From: Bacteroidales bacterium UBA1182
GTDB taxonomy: Bacteria; Bacteroidota; Bacteroidia; Bacteroidales; Bacteroidaceae
Direction of reading: 5' to 3'
DNA: 5,916 nucleotides
Assembly (NCBI GenBank): GCA_002310015.1
Contig: DBYQ01000010.1
Span: 1,572-7,487 of the forward strand
In this document: in pieces, positions 1 through 5,874 of the stretch
Layout of the letters: the number at the start of each line of letters is the position of its first letter
Position numbering within the stretch: the stretch's first letter is position 1
Notes under the pieces: model-generated
The model's input: only the letters and a program-made list of their open reading frames with translations
Told to the model about the DNA's origin: nothing
The model's database searches: none
Made by a program: the position numbers and the translations under genes

Positions 1-811
1 ACTGCATCTCCATCTGCTCAAACTCACGCATGCGGAATATGAACTGGCGTGCCACAATCTCATTGCGGAAAGCCTTGCCTATCTGTGCGATACCGAAAGG
101 AATCTTCATTCGGCCGGTTTTCTGGACGTTAAGGTAGTTTACAAAGATACCCTGTGCGGTCTCAGGGCGCAGATATATCTTCATTGAGCCATCAGCTGTT
201 GAACCCATCTCTGTTGAGAACATCAGGTTGAACTGACGTACATCGGTCCAGTTACGTGTGCCGCTGATAGGGCAGACGATGCCCTCATCCAGGATGATCT
301 GCTTGAGTTCCTCAAGGTTGGTCTCGTTCATGGCCTTCTTGAAGCGCTCATGCAGGGCATCACGCTTGGCTATGTGCTCCAGTACATTGGCGCTGGTGGC
401 GCGGTACTTGGCCTCATCAAAAGAGTCACCGAAACGCTTGCGAGCCTTGGCTACCTCCTTCTCTATCTTCTCATCATACTTGGCTATCTGGTCCTCAATG
501 AGCACGTCTGCGCGGTAACGCTTCTTGGAGTCGCGGTTGTCAATGAGAGGGTCGTTGAATGCGTCAACATGACCTGATGCCTTCCATATGGTGGGGTGCA
601 TGAATATAGCAGAGTCAATACCTACTATGTTGTCATGCAGCAGAACCATGCTCTGCCACCAATAGGTCTTGATGTTGTTCTTCATCTCAACTCCAAGCTG
701 TCCGTAATCATAGACAGCGCCCAGACCGTCATAAATCTCACTTGAGGGGAATACAAAACCATATTCCTTGCAATGTGCTACGATCTTTTTGAAAACGTCT
801 TCCTGTGCCAT
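1..811 (-). CDS. glyS: Glycyl-tRNA synthetase (alpha2 type), N-terminal 270 residues, truncated by window edge
   Basis: This class II aminoacyl-tRNA synthetase charges tRNA-Gly with glycine in the cytoplasm. Translating the minus strand from the ATG at 811-809 gives MAQEDVFKKIVAHCKEYGFV and an uninterrupted frame to the window edge. Visible family signatures are the N-terminal region with YDYGQLGVEMKNNI (about residues 34-47), HPTIWKASGHVDAFNDPL (about 72-89), LRPETAQGIF (about 214-223), and class II motif 2 running from FRNEI (248-252) to FEQME (264-268). These belong to the single-chain homodimeric GlyRS found in eukaryotes, archaea and Bacteroidota, not the alpha2beta2 GlyQ/GlyS enzyme. 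Family members are about 500 residues, so roughly half, including motif 3 and the anticodon-binding domain, lies outside the window. A -7 box sits 26 bases upstream of the ATG. The gene is divergent from parC. No frameshift is seen. Confidence 0.97.
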   Translation of the reverse strand, partial: MAQEDVFKKIVAHCKEYGFVFPSSEIYDGLGAVYDYGQLGVEMKNNIKTYWWQSMVLLHDNIVGIDSAIFMHPTIWKASGHVDAFNDPLIDNRDSKKRYRADVLIEDQIAKYDEKIEKEVAKARKRFGDSFDEAKYRATSANVLEHIAKRDALHERFKKAMNETNLEELKQIILDEGIVCPISGTRNWTDVRQFNLMFSTEMGSTADGSMKIYLRPETAQGIFVNYLNVQKTGRMKIPFGIAQIGKAFRNEIVARQFIFRMREFEQMEMQ

Positions 812-837
812 TATATGCTATTATGCGAAAATTTCCG

Positions 838-845
838 CAAAGGTA
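838..845 (-). promoter_or_regulatory. Bacteroidota-type -7 box of the glyS promoter
   Basis: On the minus strand this reads TACCTTTG, an exact match to the TAnnTTTG -7 consensus used by the Bacteroidota primary sigma factor. It lies 26 bases from the glyS ATG, which would give a leader of about 20 nt. I see no TTG-type -33 element at the usual 19-21 base distance; the upstream stretch is instead very AT-rich. The call rests on the -7 box and its position. Confidence 0.65.
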
Positions 846-847
846 CT

Positions 848-866
848 CTTTTATTTAATATAAAAG
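848..866. repeat. Small inverted repeat in the glyS promoter spacer
   Basis: CTTTTAT (848-854) and ATAAAAG (860-866) form perfect 7-base inverted arms around a 5-base centre TTAAT. It lies just upstream of the glyS -7 box, where the -33/-7 spacer would be. It could be an operator or simply an AT-rich promoter spacer that is palindromic by chance. Nothing in the sequence identifies a regulator. Confidence 0.4.
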
Positions 867-988
867 GGAGTATGTAGTCTTAAAAAAGGGTAATAAAACT
901 TGCTTTGAAGTGTGGCGATAAGATGCGTGAAATCCGTGAATCTGTTGAAAAGTTAATGCCCTGAAGGGGTCAAGTTGGGCGGTTTGGA

Positions 989-1020
989 TTGGGAATTGTC
1001 GCTGAAAAGCAGTAATTTCG
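989..1020 (+). promoter_or_regulatory. Probable parC operon promoter (-33 TTG, -7 TAATTTCG)
   Basis: TAATTTCG at 1013-1020 matches the TAnnTTTG consensus at all but one defined position. TTG at 989-991 sits 21 bases upstream, within the usual range for the -33 element. Transcription would begin near 1027, leaving a leader of about 16 nt before the ATG at 1043. No Shine-Dalgarno sequence is visible in the leader, as is usual in this phylum. The remaining intergenic sequence (871-988) shows nothing else I can assign beyond a minor CCC-TGAA-GGG hairpin near 959-968. Confidence 0.6.
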
Positions 1021-1042
1021 CGTCCAAAGACTTTTATTGCAA

Positions 1043-3700
1043 ATGAGCGACGAACTTGACAATATAGTAGAGACCGATGAGGGTCAGGAAGCAGGGCATT
1101 CTTCTTACCAGCCTGTCAAAGATGACAACGGCATGATAAGACACAGGCTTTCAGGAATGTATCAGGGCTGGTTCCTTGATTATGCCTCATACGTTATTCT
1201 GGAGCGTGCCGTGCCGCATTTTGTAGATGGTCTGAAACCGGTGCAGAGACGTATCCTGCACTCCATGAAACGACTGGATGACGGACGTTTCAACAAGGTG
1301 GCCAACATAGTGGGGCACACTATGCAGTTCCATCCCCATGGCGATGCATCAATAGGAGATGCCTTGGTCCAGATGGGCCAGAAGGACCTGCTGATAGAGT
1401 GTCAGGGTAACTGGGGAAACATACTTACCGGTCATCGTGCCGCTGCTCCGCGATATATTGAAGCACGTCTGTCAAAGTTCGCTCTCGAGACCCTTTTCAA
1501 TCCCAAAACTACCGAATGGAAGGCATCTTATGACGGCCGTAACAAGGAGCCGGTCACACTGCCGGTCAAGTTCCCGTTACTGCTGGCTCAGGGTGCAGAG
1601 GGTATTGCCGTAGGTCTTTCATGTAAGATACTGCCTCATAACTTCAATGAGCTATGTGATGCAGCGGTATCATACCTGCGCGGCGAGGAGTTCCACCTTT
1701 ATCCTGATTTCCAGACAGGCGGTGCCGTTGATGTGTCACGCTACAATGACGGCGAGCGTGGCGGTATGGTACGCATCCGAGCCAAAATCTCAAAAGAGGC
1801 CGATAACAAGACTCTTGTAATAAATGAGATACCGTTCGGCGAGAACGTGATGACCCTTTGCGAGTCAATCGTAAAGGCCGGTGAAAAGGGCAAAATCAAA
1901 ATCCGCAAGGTGGAAAACCTCACGGCCGATAAGGTTGAGATACGCATATCACTTGCTCCCGGTGTGTCAAGTGACAAGACGATAGATGCTCTATACGCAT
2001 TTACCAACTGTGAAGTAAGCATATCACCCAACTGCTGCGTGATTGATGAGAATAAGCCTCATTTCCTGACGGTGAGTGATGTGCTGCGCAAATCTGTTGA
2101 CAATACGCTTGAGCTGCTGCGCCGTGAGCTGGAGATAGAGCGTGGAGAGTTGCTTGAGCAGCTACATTTTGCATCACTTGAGAAGATATTCATTGAGGAG
2201 CGTATCTATAAGGACCGTGAGTTTGAAGAGGCTCCCACTATGGATGCCGCCTGTGAGCACATTGATGACCGTCTGACTCCATACTATCCGCAGATGATAC
2301 GTGAGGTGACCAAGGAGGATATCCTCAAGCTGATGGAGATAAAGATGGCCCGTATCCTCAAGTTCAACAAGGACAAGGCCGAGGAGGCTATTGCCCGTAT
2401 GAAGGGTGACATAGCCCGCATAGACAAGGACCTGTCAAATATGGTGGGTGTGACCATACGCTGGTTCAATATGCTCAAGGAGAAATACGGTGCTGCCTAT
2501 CCGCGTCGCACTGAGATAAAGAATTTTGACACGATTGTAGCTACAAAGGTTATTGAGGCTAACCAGAAACTCTACATAAACCGTGCGGACGGTTTTATCG
2601 GAATGGAGCTTAAGAAGGACGAGTATGTATGCAACTGTTCTGAAATTGATGACATTATCCTGTTCTATAAGGACGGTAAGTACAAGGTGGTGAAGGTTGC
2701 GGACAAACTCTTTGTAGGTCAGGGCGTGCTTTATCTTGACGTGTTCAAAAAGAATGACAAGCGCACCATATATAACGTGGTATATCGTGACGGCCGGAAC
2801 GGTGCCTATTTCATGAAGAGGTTTGCGGCAACCGGACTTACCCGCGACAAGGAATATGACCTGACACAAGGTAAGGCAGGCTCCAAGATTTGCTACTTTT
2901 CTGCTAACCACAACGGTGAAGCTGAAGTAATAAAGATAACGCTCAAGCCCAATCCCAAACTTAAGAAACCTGTATTTGACAAGGATTTCAGCGATCTTAT
3001 GATCAAGGGTCGCCAGTCAATGGGTAACCTGCTCACACGCAATGAGGTTCAGCGCATAGGGCTCAAGTCACAGGGTACATCGACACTGGGCGGCCGCAAG
3101 GTTTGGTTTGACAAGGATATCCTTAGGCTTGACTTTGACGGCCATGGTGAGTATCTGGGTGAATTTGACAGTGATGACCTGCTGTTGGTGGTAAATGCTG
3201 ACGGAGAGTATTACACCACTGTACCGGATGCCAATTGTCACTTTGATTCCGGCTTGCTGCGTATTGAGAAGTATGACCAGAGTAAGGTGTGGACGGCACT
3301 TCTGTTTGATGCCTCACAAAAGGGTTATCTCTATCTAAAGAGATTCAATCTTGATCCGTCAGCCAAGCGCATAAACATACTTGGTGAGGAGAAGGGCAGC
3401 AAACTGGTGTTGCTTACCGATACAGTATATCCGCGTGTGCTGGTGACATTGGGCGGTGCTGACAGTTTCCGTGAGCCTATGGAGATTGATGCTGAATCAT
3501 TTGTGGGTATCAAGGGCGTAAAAGCCCGCGGCCGCAGGATTACAGCATTCAATGTGAATGATGTTGAGGAACTGGAACCGTTGCGTATGCCTGAGCCTGC
3601 TTCGGAGCCGCTGGTTCCTGAGACAGATGAATCTGATGAATCCGAACCCGATGATGAACAAAACAACATTCCTGACGACGGACAACTCTCTCTGTTCTAA
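1043..3700 (+). CDS. parC: DNA topoisomerase IV subunit A (ParC), 885 aa
   Basis: ParC is the DNA-breaking subunit of topoisomerase IV, which with ParE unlinks replicated chromosomes. The catalytic core spans about residues 35-480: HPHGDASIGDA (97-107), QGNWGNILTG (121-130) and the catalytic Arg137-Tyr138 pair in AAAPRYIEARLS. From about 500 to 840 there is a beta-pinwheel-like C-terminal domain including GLKSQGTSTLGGRKVWFD. The gyrase-specific box (QRRGGKG type) is absent, which favours ParC over GyrA. Residues about 845-885 form a Pro/Asp/Glu/Ser-rich tail ending in QLSLF. A longer frame opens at TTG 1037, but ATG 1043 is preferred: it is a stronger start, and the TTG would sit only about 10 nt from the predicted transcript start. 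The quinolone-contact Ser of E. coli ParC (Ser80) aligns with Ala102. The last ~47 bases overlap the next gene in another frame. Confidence 0.96.
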   Translation: MSDELDNIVETDEGQEAGHSSYQPVKDDNGMIRHRLSGMYQGWFLDYASYVILERAVPHFVDGLKPVQRRILHSMKRLDDGRFNKVANIVGHTMQFHPHGDASIGDALVQMGQKDLLIECQGNWGNILTGHRAAAPRYIEARLSKFALETLFNPKTTEWKASYDGRNKEPVTLPVKFPLLLAQGAEGIAVGLSCKILPHNFNELCDAAVSYLRGEEFHLYPDFQTGGAVDVSRYNDGERGGMVRIRAKISKEADNKTLVINEIPFGENVMTLCESIVKAGEKGKIKIRKVENLTADKVEIRISLAPGVSSDKTIDALYAFTNCEVSISPNCCVIDENKPHFLTVSDVLRKSVDNTLELLRRELEIERGELLEQLHFASLEKIFIEERIYKDREFEEAPTMDAACEHIDDRLTPYYPQMIREVTKEDILKLMEIKMARILKFNKDKAEEAIARMKGDIARIDKDLSNMVGVTIRWFNMLKEKYGAAYPRRTEIKNFDTIVATKVIEANQKLYINRADGFIGMELKKDEYVCNCSEIDDIILFYKDGKYKVVKVADKLFVGQGVLYLDVFKKNDKRTIYNVVYRDGRNGAYFMKRFAATGLTRDKEYDLTQGKAGSKICYFSANHNGEAEVIKITLKPNPKLKKPVFDKDFSDLMIKGRQSMGNLLTRNEVQRIGLKSQGTSTLGGRKVWFDKDILRLDFDGHGEYLGEFDSDDLLLVVNADGEYYTTVPDANCHFDSGLLRIEKYDQSKVWTALLFDASQKGYLYLKRFNLDPSAKRINILGEEKGSKLVLLTDTVYPRVLVTLGGADSFREPMEIDAESFVGIKGVKARGRRITAFNVNDVEELEPLRMPEPASEPLVPETDESDESEPDDEQNNIPDDGQLSLF

Positions 3701-4514
3701 GGTCTTGTCTGTGGTCTTTTGTTTGGCTTTCCTACCGGCGATGATTCAGCCGGCAGCCGGCCAATCATCAGCTTGGGAACTCCCTGAGTATAAAGAGAGG
3801 ATCAATGCTTTTTCTGCGGGTATAGGTAAAACCTGGGAACGGGAAACCTATATATCTGAACTTTCTTACAGCGGTCTTGTGGGTTCACTGCAATGGGATG
3901 GCTGGAAGGGTGCCAAACCGGATGGTGTCATGGGATATGGCCGTGTTCATTCTTCTGTATTGTTTGGTTATCTCAAGAACCAGTTGGGTGGCGGGCGTAT
4001 GCTTTACGCTTCTGTGAATTACTATTATTCACGTATATGGAGCGTAGTTCATACCAAGTGTTCTGATCTGCTTTTAGGACCATCGGCCATGTTCAAGCTA
4101 TGCGGCTTGTATGACACGACGGATTCAAACAATACTGCAACCGGTGAAGGTTATCTTTCTATGGGTTTATGTGCGGACTATATCTGCAGGTTCAATATCA
4201 GGAATTATCCTTTGGCCGTACAGTTGAATATGTATTCTCCATTGTTGGGTATAGCTCCATCTCCCAATTATGACCAGCCATATTGGTTCGTGTACAAATA
4301 TAATCAATACACAAGCCTGATACATTTTGCATGGTTTGGCAATTGTTTTGCTCTTAACGGACAGATGAACGTTATCTGTCCGTTACGCGGAGGCAGTATC
4401 AGATTAGGATGTAGCATTGATTATCTTGGCAATAAGCTAGGCGGTCACCTGACTCGTCTGATGGATACCTGTTTTACGATTGGCTACGTTCACAGATTGG
4501 CTAAAAAGAATTGA
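3654..4514 (+). CDS. Exported DUF3316-like protein, possible outer-membrane beta-barrel, 286 aa
   Basis: Function is unknown. I recognise resemblance to the Bacteroidota DUF3316 family, mainly in the C-terminal half (YPLAVQLNMYSPLLGI, then PNYDQPYWF, and a GYVHRL end). The start MNKTTFLTTD is followed by a hydrophobic core around residues 17-31 and a plausible signal peptidase I site after PAAG (about residue 36). The frame opens earlier (3558), but those codons lie deep in parC and would bury the signal peptide; ATG 3651, one codon earlier, is equally possible. The mature protein has alternating polar/aromatic segments with many Tyr, Gly and Ser residues, consistent with antiparallel beta strands. 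I infer a small barrel or another envelope beta protein, without proof. The start overlaps the parC 3' end by 47 bases, and the stop overlaps the next gene by one base, implying translational coupling. The canonical terminal Phe of many barrels is missing (it ends RLAKKN). Confidence 0.8.
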   Translation: MNKTTFLTTDNSLCSKVLSVVFCLAFLPAMIQPAAGQSSAWELPEYKERINAFSAGIGKTWERETYISELSYSGLVGSLQWDGWKGAKPDGVMGYGRVHSSVLFGYLKNQLGGGRMLYASVNYYYSRIWSVVHTKCSDLLLGPSAMFKLCGLYDTTDSNNTATGEGYLSMGLCADYICRFNIRNYPLAVQLNMYSPLLGIAPSPNYDQPYWFVYKYNQYTSLIHFAWFGNCFALNGQMNVICPLRGGSIRLGCSIDYLGNKLGGHLTRLMDTCFTIGYVHRLAKKN

Positions 4515-5581
4515 TGGTGATGAAAAGAGTGAGATTATACCTGGCTTCTGTTTTGGTAATGACATTGATGTTTCCATTAATAATGTCATGTACCCGGACC
4601 AGTGATGATGATTTTGCAGAATTTGTTAATACTCCGCGCGGCAATTTCTTAGCTTTGTGGACTATAATGGACAGGCACTACTGCTTTTTTGATCTCAAAC
4701 AGAAGGAACTGGGAGTGGATTGGAATGCTGTTTTTGACAAGTATAGCGTCTCCATATCAGAAAAAATGACAAACCGTGCGCTGTTTGAGGTGCTTTGTTC
4801 AATGATAGGTGAATTAAGGGATGGGCATGTGAACCTTTACAGCCAATATGATATGGGTAGGAACTGGCATTGGAAAACTGATTATCCTGACAATTTTTCA
4901 AAAGATTTACAGAGTGCTTATTTGGGAGATGATTATGTCGTTGCAGGTGAGGACATTTATTACAGGCTTTTACCTGATAACATAGGTTATGTTGTAATAA
5001 GGAGTTTTTTGGGTGGAGTATCTGACAGCCGGTTCAATTCAATGTTCAATACTCTTGCCTTATGTAACGGATTGATTATTGATGTCCGTGACAATGGAGG
5101 CGGAAATACTATGAATTCAGATCTTATTGCAGCCAAATTTACTGAGGAACGTGTTCTGACAGGTTACTCATGCTATAAGAACGGTCCCGGGCATAATGAT
5201 TTTTCAGATCTTGAGGAGAACTGGCTGGAGCCTGATTTACATAATCTCAGGTGGGTAAAACCGGTTATCCTGCTCACAAACAGAGGTTGTTTCAGCAGTA
5301 CTAATGATTTTGTCAATATCATGAAAAATCTGCCCAATGTAACAGTGGTGGGTGATTCCACCGGTGGCGGCGGCGGATTTCCGTTTACCTCAGAATTGCC
5401 TAACGGCTGGGTTGTGAGGTTCTCATCGGCTCCGTCATTTGATGCTTCAAAGCAGCATATAGAGATGGGCATTGCGCCGGATATAAGGCTTGATATGGAT
5501 GAGGAGGATGTCAAAGCCGGGATTGACACTTACATTGAATACGCCCGTAATCTTATCAATGACCAGATTGTAAACCCGTAA
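4514..5581 (+). CDS. S41-family serine peptidase, predicted surface lipoprotein, 355 aa
   Basis: This is a predicted extracytoplasmic protease of the S41 (tail-specific/tricorn-like) family. The N-terminus has a positively charged start (KRVR), a hydrophobic core and a lipobox-like IMSC with Cys26 as the likely lipidated residue. The following SDDD (residues 30-33) resembles the acidic surface-export signal described for Bacteroidota lipoproteins. Family motifs are LRDGHV with candidate catalytic His105, DVRDNGGGN (about 190-198), NRGCFSSTNDF with candidate nucleophile Ser261, and GDSTGGGGG (about 280-288). The His plus Ser arrangement points to the tricorn/IRBP-like branch rather than the Ser-Lys CtpA branch. 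No clear PDZ domain lies between the N-terminal helical region and the protease core. ATG 4514 shares its A with the upstream TGA; ATG 4520 is an alternative start two codons later and would keep the signal peptide. The substrate is unknown. Confidence 0.9.
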   Translation: MVMKRVRLYLASVLVMTLMFPLIMSCTRTSDDDFAEFVNTPRGNFLALWTIMDRHYCFFDLKQKELGVDWNAVFDKYSVSISEKMTNRALFEVLCSMIGELRDGHVNLYSQYDMGRNWHWKTDYPDNFSKDLQSAYLGDDYVVAGEDIYYRLLPDNIGYVVIRSFLGGVSDSRFNSMFNTLALCNGLIIDVRDNGGGNTMNSDLIAAKFTEERVLTGYSCYKNGPGHNDFSDLEENWLEPDLHNLRWVKPVILLTNRGCFSSTNDFVNIMKNLPNVTVVGDSTGGGGGFPFTSELPNGWVVRFSSAPSFDASKQHIEMGIAPDIRLDMDEEDVKAGIDTYIEYARNLINDQIVNP

Positions 5582-5603
5582 CCAAGTCTTGGTTTTTACG
5601 GTT
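5573..5603 (+). terminator. Intrinsic terminator-like hairpin at the end of the parC operon
   Basis: AACCAAG-T-CTTGGTT (5580-5594) is a perfect inverted repeat followed by a T5 run (5593-5597). An outer imperfect extension pairs CCGT (5576-5579) with ACGG (5598-5601). The hairpin begins within the last codons of the peptidase gene and includes its TAA stop. Its right arm also contains the TTG of the tRNA promoter -33 element, so termination and initiation signals overlap physically. The core stem is short, so termination strength is uncertain. Confidence 0.55.
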
Positions 5604-5619
5604 AAATGAATTACTTTTG
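5589..5619 (+). promoter_or_regulatory. tRNA-Leu promoter (TTG, 20-base spacer, TACTTTTG)
   Basis: TACTTTTG at 5612-5619 is an exact TAnnTTTG -7 box, and TTG at 5589-5591 lies 20 bases upstream, in the expected -33 position. Transcription would start near 5626, giving a leader of about 26 nt before the mature tRNA. This is the best promoter in the window, as expected for a highly expressed RNA gene. Confidence 0.78.
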
Positions 5620-5620
5620 C

Positions 5621-5647
5621 AGCGCGTTCCGGTTGGGGCGCGCTTTT
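5621..5647 (+). repeat. Hairpin with T-run between promoter and tRNA
   Basis: AGCGCGTTCC (5621-5630) pairs with GGGGCGCGCT (5635-5644) around a GGTT loop: 10 pairs, two of them G-T, followed by TTTT (5644-5647). It looks like an intrinsic terminator, yet it lies just after the tRNA -7 box. A transcript starting near 5626 would lack most of the left arm, so only read-through RNA from upstream could form the full hairpin. It may therefore be a second stop for the upstream operon. This role is inferred. Confidence 0.45.
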
Positions 5648-5651
5648 AGTT

Positions 5652-5732
5652 GCGGGCGTGGCGGAATTGGTAGACGCGCTAGACTTAGGATCTAGTATCG
5701 AAGATGTGTAGGTTCGAGTCCTATCGCCCGTA
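5652..5732 (+). tRNA. tRNA-Leu, anticodon TAG (UAG)
   Basis: This is a class II tRNA reading CUN leucine codons. The acceptor arms GCGGGCG (5652-5658) and CGCCCGT (5725-5731) pair with a terminal G-U, and A5732 is the discriminator, as expected for leucine identity. The D arm has GCG (5661-5663) pairing with CGC (5675-5677) around a loop containing GGTAGA. The anticodon stem is CTAGA/TCTAG with loop CTTAGGA, placing TAG at 5686-5688. A variable arm of about a dozen bases can form ATC/GAT. The T arm is GTAGG-TTCGAGT-CCTAT. The 3' CCA is not encoded (CAA follows) and must be added after transcription. Its 3' half recurs immediately downstream in inverted orientation. Confidence 0.96.
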
Positions 5733-5819
5733 CAAATATGGGGTGGCCCTTTGGGTCGCCCCATATTTGTACGGGCGGTAGGACTCGAGGGGCTAAAGCC
5801 CCTGACTCCACATTTTTTT
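5704..5819 (+). repeat. Long inverted repeat: inverted copy of the tRNA-Leu 3' half, followed by T7
   Basis: The core left arm 5715-5743 (T-loop, acceptor 3' strand and the next 11 bases) is repeated inverted at 5759-5787 with one difference, T5724 opposite G5778, which still pairs as G-U in RNA. The inner bases 5744-5749 and 5753-5758 continue the pairing around a TTT loop, giving 35 consecutive pairs including three G-U. Further out, ATGTGTAG (5704-5711) pairs with CTCCACAT (5806-5813) apart from one mismatch, once a small hairpin at 5788-5803 is skipped. The outer stem runs directly into T7 (5813-5819), so the unit could serve as a terminator. The right arm read on the minus strand looks like the 3' half of a tRNA. 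Confidence 0.88.
5788..5803 (+). repeat. Small GC-rich hairpin inserted in the right arm of the tRNA inverted repeat
   Basis: AGGGGC-TAAA-GCCCCT is a perfect 6-base inverted repeat. It interrupts the right arm of the tRNA-derived inverted repeat with no counterpart in the tRNA itself, so it looks like an insertion of a short hairpin or an expansion by local duplication. A T7 run follows after nine more bases. Confidence 0.6.
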
Positions 5820-5820
5820 A

Positions 5821-5836
5821 GTTCGCTAACGCGAAC
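5821..5836. repeat. Small hairpin GTTCGC-TAAC-GCGAAC
   Basis: Perfect 6-base arms around TAAC. It is one of several compact hairpins in the gene-free end of the window and contains no coding signal. It may belong to the same dispersed palindromic repeat as its neighbours. Confidence 0.55.
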
Positions 5837-5855
5837 GGTGGCCCTGTGGGCCATC
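5837..5855. repeat. Second copy of a GGTGGCCC hairpin unit
   Basis: TGGCCC-TGT-GGGCCA (5839-5853) is a perfect 6-base hairpin, extendable by GG/TC at its base. It shares the 9-base start GGTGGCCCT and the general fold with 5742-5757, the tip of the large tRNA-derived hairpin. The two units therefore look related, with compensating differences (GGGTC versus GGGCC). Confidence 0.5.
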
Positions 5856-5874
5856 TCGCTCGGGGTCTCGCTCG
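5854..5874. repeat. Direct repeat TCTCGCTCG x2
   Basis: TCTCGCTCG occurs at 5854-5862 and 5866-5874, 12 bases apart, within a GC-rich stretch that also has GGGG/CCCC pairing potential (5862-5865 with 5875-5878). The remaining 5879-5916 holds nothing I can assign, apart from TCCTGA repeated twice. Confidence 0.45.

Noticed and set aside
258..577. Two plus-strand open frames opposite glyS
   Set aside because: They are antisense shadows of the well-supported glyS coding sequence, with no recognisable domain.
1037..1042. TTG start giving a two-residue longer ParC
   Set aside because: ATG 1043 is a stronger start codon and leaves a more plausible leader from the predicted transcript start.
2435..2911. 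A 158-codon minus-strand open frame inside parC
   Set aside because: It lies entirely opposite a conserved parC coding region, and its translation shows no family features.
5733..5787. Integrative-element attachment site at the tRNA 3' end
   Set aside because: Attachment sites made by integration at tRNAs are direct repeats of the tRNA 3' end. Here the copy is inverted and immediately adjacent, and no integrase gene is present in the window.
5759..5813. A second, minus-strand tRNA gene
   Set aside because: Only the 3' half (T-arm and acceptor strand) is recognisable on the minus strand. The 5' half, D arm and anticodon arm are missing, so it is a partial inverted copy, not a gene.
5447..5854. 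A 135-codon minus-strand open frame covering the tRNA and hairpin region
   Set aside because: It runs antisense through the peptidase gene's 3' end and the tRNA, and its composition (TRTYTSSILDP, SSASTNSATPA) is typical of spurious frames over tRNA genes. No domain or promoter supports it.
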